DNA from: Lepidurus packardi
Taxonomy: Eukaryota; Arthropoda; Branchiopoda; Notostraca; Triopsidae
Reading direction: 5' to 3'
NCBI GenBank assembly: GCA_023053545.1
Contig: JAKZAN010000001.1
Location: 5,414,565 to 5,478,564 of the forward strand
DNA length: 64,000 nt
Below, in pieces: positions 57,713 to 64,000 of this stretch. The first letter of the stretch is position 1. Each line of letters starts with the position of its first letter. The notes under the pieces are model-generated. The model was given only the letters and a program-made list of their open reading frames with translations, did no database searches and was not told the DNA's origin. Made by a program: the position numbers and the translations under genes.

Positions 57713-60700
57713 CGGGGCTCTACACTCTACACCTTTCTCATCTCACGTCACGTAAACGCTTCTTGGAAAAGCTTAGACATGCTTAGGTTCTATGGATTCT
57801 AGTGCGGGACCCCCATGAATTGCAACGCGGACAACCAAATTGAAGGGATTTTTTTTGTTAGGCCAAAGGGTTATTGGTTGAAAAGGGCCCCAAAGGTCCA
57901 GTTTGGGACATTCCCTTTTCCCCAAAGAAAAAGAATAGGATGAAGAGAAGGAAAAAAACATAAAATAAGGTTTGGTTAAAAATGAGCCTCTTTTGGAGCG
58001 AGTCTCGCCACTTCTGGCGCCTTTTGGTAGAGGAAATTATGATAGAGAAGGCGCAAGGAGACTAATCAAGTCATAAAAACTAATCGGTTTATTGATCGCT
58101 TCATCACACAATAGCCTCTTCTTCACGGACGTGTGAAATGCCAACGCCTTGTGACTCCATACTTTTGGGTTTATTGTTTTTCTCACTCTTTCCTCACGGT
58201 ATTCTTTTCTTGTTTATAGCATTATAGGATTTCCGTTCTTAAAATATTCCTGGAAATTCTTGGAAATTGAATTTTTGCATGAAGATGAAAGGAAACATAT
58301 TTACGGTACAGGGTACTCTAGTTGAGTACTGACAACTAGAGTAAAATAGCGTGTCAGGAGTTATCGATTGTGTCCCTTATGGACGTTTACAACGTAAGCA
58401 GATTGATCACAATTCATCTTCGTCGGAATCTTGACAATGATGTCGTGTGGTGTCGCTAGGCCTGATATGCTGACTTTGGAGCTTCGCATAAGCGTTTGTA
58501 TACTGTACGTCGAGTGGTTGTCTGAGATGGGCCCCGATTGATGCGTATCGTTTGACTGACGGGGGTTCCTTTCCGTCTCAAGCCTTTAACGACTGTTTTC
58601 TCCATTCTGATTCATCTTCTACTTTGGACGGCTCGTCTTCTTTTTTCTTTCACTTTGCTGGATCGTTTTGCTATTAAAGAACCACAAATCCCAGGATATT
58701 TACCGTGTTTAACCTCCATTTGTTAACCCTGGCAACTATTTTCCCGTGGTTAGGGATGAATGGAAATCGTGGGAGTTTCCTCAGACCCTCCACAGCCAAC
58801 ACGCACAAAGAAAAATCCTTAACCCTTTTGGCTTAATACTTTGACATGACAAACAGACTCATTACGAGTAGCACTTTTCGATCTCGACATTTCTTTGGTC
58901 TTCTTGGTCAGCTTCCACTGGAAAAACCATTTAGAATAGAAAATGCACACATACCTGGGCTCATTTTGCCCACAGAAGAGCTCTAGTAAAGGAAGCTTTT
59001 GAGCTGGGGAAGTAACGAAAGAAAGAAAAAGCGAGTGAAAGAGAGCCTCCAGAGTTTGGAGGCTGAAAGGCTCTCAGGACTAGTTGCAATCTGGAATCCT
59101 CGCATACTTAATTTCTTTAAAGAGGACCAGGCGTGTTATTTCTGAAGGAAATAGAAGAAATTCTCATTTGCGAAAGGTATATGCTCTAACAGATTTCATT
59201 AGGAATATTCACTGAAGCATTCATTGTGTAATCTACACTATATAAGATCATTGATTCGAGTAGTAAGTAAAGTATTGGGCCACGTCGTGATTCAACCTGT
59301 GAACTGACGTCATTACTTGAATGGATTCCTCTGATCAATTTGCCATGTTGGGATATCGATCCGAATCTGCAGAGCCTTGAAATTGTAATTGCGCGGCCTT
59401 GGTTTGCAAGGGGGGACGCGTAAACATGTGAGGTTTAATTAGAAGCTGGCAGCCTGCAGCGGTAAAGGTGCGTGTGCTAAGTGCGTTTCCCATTGTTGGA
59501 TGTAATAAAATAGCTTTAGCTAACAATACGGCATGGCCCTGGTGACCCATTTGTGTGAACGGAAAGGCACCGCAAGGGCGGTGGCAGGGGGGAGCCATTT
59601 AGGTGATGTTAAACGTCCTAAACAGTTCCCCTGGAATTAAGTTCCTTATATGGTTTTCTGAGTGCTTTAGTAGAGGTGGATTTGTCGGGGTTGCAATATT
59701 ATTCACACACATACATACACAGACATACATCCTTTAAACAGGATCAAACTATTAAAAGGGTTTCAAATAGCTGTAGTCTCTCAATTGGATAGAAAACTGA
59801 CACGGAACAATCGTATTAGCGTTAAATATACCTGTTCAATTCTTCCACAGGTAAGAAGACACACGCGGGATCACGTTTGTATGTTAATGGCTTCTTTGTT
59901 TTCCCTGAAATGTCTTTTCTTCTTCTTTCTTTGTAAACTAGCTCAAGATCCTTTCTTGCTCCATTGCGTAGGAACCAGGAGAGACACTCTAAAATAAACA
60001 TTATGGAAGGATCGAGTTGCTGCTTTTTTCGCTAGATGCAAATTATATGTAGGCACACCAGCTCGATCAGTAACTTGACTGTCGGAATTTCCAGGTCATT
60101 GGGCATAATTGAAGAGGTAGCTACGAAAGCTTTAGGTGGCACATACTAGGCGCCGCGTTCCTTGCAACTCGCTTGTTGAAAGTACAACACAATTCACGTG
60201 CATATTAATAAAGTCTCTTCTAATTTCCTCTTCGCCTTGCTCTCTCGCTCTTTCTGCAGAGCAAATTACCGTGAGGACTAGTATAACTTTCGAGAGGTAT
60301 ATATACATGCCAACTATGAGAAATATTTTATTTTTTTATTTCATTTTAGTTTCCTTGCCTGGGAAAAAAATCGTTGGCGTAACCTGAAAACGCTTCAAAG
60401 ATAAGTGTTTTTGCAAAGCAGTAAATATGAGAGGCTAGGATCTTTTTTATTCTCCTGATATTCGCTCCACCCCAAACTGGAAAATACCAGAATTTTTTTG
60501 GGCTGATCCGGTATTAAAAACGTAAACCTTTACTTTGAGATTTCCTGGAAAGCAAGAAAGGAATTTGCATTTGCCATCGTAAAAAGCCAGCTTCGCGACA
60601 CCTTTTCTCTCCTTCCTTTTACAGACAAATTTCTTTTTATACTATTTCGGAAGACTCTTTTGGAATTCGAAATTTTAGCAAAAGCACGAAAATTTCATTA

Positions 60701-63700
60701 TTGACTTGGGAACATATGGCCCTAGGCTGGCCCGCGTCCCCTCAACGTATCCGGAAGCTTGACAGGCAAGCTCAGTCGTGTCCCAACCGCGGTGCCGAAT
60801 GGTTAGTCTTCACTGAACCTTGTTTTGCATCTGTCTATCCTGCATCTGGTTGTCCATAATGTTAAACATTTGATTAGAACTATATGTGTCTGCAGTTTGA
60901 AGTTAAATCTCGGAGCATCTAACGGACGATTCTCTTTTGAAATTGCGATCCGCCCAAAAGCGCGCGCTTTTCTCTCGGTCGTAAGGATTCGAATCGGACT
61001 TTTTGTGCGACTTTAGATACGGTAGTTATGGCACATTATCGTTCAGCCAAGACTCAGCGATTCATAAAGCCATAGTGCGAAAGACTTGGCTTTTTTTATT
61101 TCCTTTGAGACGTTTGGAGTGACCAGTTATATGGATACTCTTCTCTTTTATTTACTTTGAACTTGGGGAAAACTGGAGGGAAAAGCCCAAGAAGGCCAAC
61201 GAAAGCCAAAGAAAGTTGTATGCTTAGTGTATGCTTGGTGACAGCACATCCCATTACAGGAAGTTTTGGGAAGTTTTTCATTGTTGCTAAAGTTGCCAGT
61301 ACACTTGGTGTGCCCTTAACCGTGGACGAATGTGGACAAAGCAAAGCCTGTGTAGTTCTTGTTTTTAGAGCGACACACTCTGCATACTCTGTATGCTCTG
61401 TATATGGTTGCAAAAGCCAATTCAAGTGTGTTTATATGCAACCAACATTTACAGAAGCAATGGATTGTTAAACTCGACCAGGCTTGTGTCTTGGAACCTT
61501 GTGTTTTTCTTTCAAACTTAGTTTCACACCTATCACCGCTGCCCTCTCCTAGGATTTGTCCTTAAAAAACATCTGGATTTATTGCCACACCCACCTACTC
61601 CCAACAATGGTAAGTGCTCTTCTTCTACGATCTTCTTTTTTGTCCCTTCAACGCGGCTGTAGGCGCAAGATAAGCTCTTAAAGCTGCTCGAATTTTCACT
61701 CGAGTAAATAGAAAAAATGTGCCAAATTTGCAAGCAAAACCAAAGTCTCAAGGTAAAGTCCCAATATGCTATAAACATGCCGAACCAACATATTTGATCT
61801 GTCTCTAATAACTAGAGCCTTTGTGTAGCTCAAGCTTAACTCGCCTCCGAGTTCCGAGTTCGCAGAAATTTTTGGCGGAAGACTTAGACCCATTATGCGT
61901 CATTTCATGTCCAGGAAATCCTTTAGTGTGAATGCCGTCAAAGCATTCGAGAAATTTCTTTGGAAACCCAACAATCTCAGGGTGGGTCCAATGTAATACA
62001 TTGTAGCTTTGGGTGAAGAAGCTCGTTTTTCTACCGTATTACGCAGCGACAAAAGGGCCAGCTCTTTATTCTCCTTACCGAGAGATGAAATGCCAAAGGT
62101 AGAAGGCAAAGATTTTTGGTTTTTGTATTGAAACTTGACAAACGACATCCTGGCAGCATGTTACCTGGACTCAGTTGCGAGTTACTGTTCGGGGGGCAAT
62201 TGAGCAATACAATATACATCTTTTCAAACTGCGGCAGGATAATCCACAGAAAGTAAAAAAAGGTTATTAATTTGATTTATTCAATATTAAAATAAAAAAA
62301 AAGATTACTGTCTAGTTACAATGTCTGAGGTTAGCTAAGGAAGGTTCTTTTGAAGCGACACATGATTTAAAGGTGTATAGTGCTTCAAGAGCAGTTCCAG
62401 TAACATTAACGTGTTGGGTTTGTGAATAGAACGGTTTTGGTTACAAACTTTAGACCCTCAATTGCTACTAGACCTTTAATATACCGTCACTCCAGGTTTT
62501 TCTCCGTTGAAAATAGCTTTTTCGTCTCGCATTATATCTCACCTCTGACCAAACCGCAGTAGTCTGTACGCGCATCGTTCATGGGACTTTTTCCGAGGGC
62601 AACCCAAAGCCTTACACATTTTTGTCTTAAAGAAAGCGAGTTGTAAGCATCAACCCACATTGATTAAGCGACTGTCGCTGAAGCTGATGCAGGGAGATCA
62701 TTCTGCTTTTTGTTCGCTGGCCTTTCAACGGAGTTCAACTCACTTTTAAAGTTCGAGAGATAAATAAAGCCAGAGAGAAAATAGCATTTATCTAAAAGTT
62801 CACTTGACGCAAAAAAACAACATGAAATATCAACTTTTGCTCCCAGTCGTAAAACACATTTGGTTAGCCTTTTGCCAGGAAATCCTTTACTATGTTCTAC
62901 AGTTCGAAATCAATTTGTTTTCTATCAGGCAAAGTAAGTAGCACTTAGAAGTTAAAGAATTCGCCGGCACGACTCGGCGAGTTAAACGGCAGCAGCATTA
63001 TGGAACCCCTTATTGCATTAGAGGACTGCAAATTTTATACACGAATTCTCATTGCCCAGTGCCATTCCTTGTATCGCTTTCAACAAAAAAATTCCATGGT
63101 ATTCAAGTTATGAACATTTTAAATAAATCATATAAATAAATCTTTTGACGCAGCCTACCAAGATATTTTTATTAAGAAATTTAAAAAAATTTCTAGTTAA
63201 ATTTCTTTGAAATCTGTGTTTAAAGTTTTGTTTAAAGTTGCCGTATTCTCATGGTATTCTCATAGTTGTCAAAGAAATTCCGTTTCGCGTGTACTGTTAG
63301 GACGACAGAGGCTCAATTTTTAATAATTTACTACGAGTTTAGAACTAGGTATTAGCATTTACCGTCTTGCAGAACACAGAACCCAGCAAGAGCTTTTGTG
63401 GCTTTAGGTAAATAGGAATCGTGACAATACAGAATCCAATATGAGACGGAACCTTCTGTGCTCTCTTAAGCTACACCTAGCACGAGGACAATTTGGGATG
63501 CAAAACCTCATAACCTGCAGGTCGTTCTATTGTACATCGGCTCCAAGTTGGACATGGCAGGACGCAAATCCTCTTGCCTTGGCTGCAAAGTTTGAGGCAA
63601 AAGGGGACACTGGGGGTTGCTTGATTTGAGTCCTTGGGAAAACTTGAGGTATACATGTGCCCCAATGGAAGAAATGGAAACTGGCTCCTGTGTTCCGAAT

Positions 63701-64000
63701 GTGGTTCTATGCAGACATGGAGAATATAGTACAGAATAAGGATTTTTATATTAGAACCACTCCCGAAAATGAGAAATACCCTCAGACATTTCTGCCTTCT
63801 GGAAAAGGAAGGGAAAAACAAAAAACACACCCATGAGACGCTAATGAGTATATAAAGACCCTTTTCGCCCTCATTGAGAACGATGGAAAGTCCCAAAATG
63901 AGAGCAACATGAAATGAGGATACAAAAATAAAATAAAAATGGACGAAACAGATTTGTCAATTAAACTTTGCTTCGTTTGTTTCACCAACTTCTGAAGTCT

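Larger units (their letters stand above)
53430..64000. other. Gene-free stretch to the end of the window
   Basis: No coding exon of a known family is recognised on either strand. Around 55.0-55.9 kb several ORFs of 60-94 codons lie close together on the plus strand (55008-55292, 55454-55657, 55723-55917), in different frames and without good splice joins. An 87-codon minus-strand ORF sits at 59335-59598. Simple repeats are listed separately. Confidence 0.45.

Noticed and set aside
60970..61010. GGATTCGAATCG as a possible tRNA B box
   Set aside because: No A box or acceptor stem pairing lies at the right distance on either strand.
1..64000. CRISPR arrays, bacterial operons, rRNA genes
   Set aside because: The genes are spliced and eukaryotic; the tandem repeats seen have no regular spacer-repeat design, and no rRNA-like sequence was recognised.

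Overview
This is nuclear DNA from an arthropod. It has spliced genes with very short GT-AG introns (many of 59-100 bp), large AT-rich gene-poor tracts, dispersed repeats, microsatellites and short TTAGG-type repeats. A myosuppressin-type receptor, an annulin-like transglutaminase and a PDE7-type phosphodiesterase with such compact introns suggest a crustacean, perhaps a branchiopod such as Daphnia. That assignment is inference; no species-specific marker was read.

Three protein-coding genes can be supported. (1) On the minus strand at 10166-11629 is a single-exon rhodopsin-class GPCR that looks like a myosuppressin (FMRFamide-related) receptor. (2) On the plus strand at 25941-30908 is a complete 14-exon transglutaminase of 790 residues. 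It has the full Cys-His-Asp triad and an N-terminus that looks myristoylated and palmitoylated. (3) On the plus strand at 46951-53366 is a cAMP phosphodiesterase of the PDE7 type. Its catalytic domain is spread over small exons and is followed by a tail of nearly 600 residues carrying about ten Arg-Arg-x-Ser motifs. Its first exon(s) could not be placed. All splice junctions given were chosen by reading phase and family conservation.

Layout: 1-10 kb is repeat-rich, with a mosaic repeat family, two copies of a TTAA-ended element and a perfect 25-bp hairpin. 10-11.7 kb is the GPCR. 11.7-25.8 kb has no recognisable gene but holds two more copies of the TTAA-ended element, one of them a near-complete palindrome of 893 bp. 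25.9-30.9 kb is the transglutaminase. 31-46.9 kb has no recognised coding exon, contains several tandem repeats, and probably includes the promoter and 5' exon(s) of the phosphodiesterase. 46.9-53.4 kb is the phosphodiesterase. 53.4-64 kb has no recognised gene.

The three genes do not form a pathway cluster. The receptor and the phosphodiesterase both belong to signalling in a broad sense (G-protein coupling and cAMP turnover), but nothing in the sequence links them. The strongest unusual signals are the RRxS-rich tail of the phosphodiesterase and the family of palindromic or one-armed TTAA elements whose central segment occurs in both orientations.
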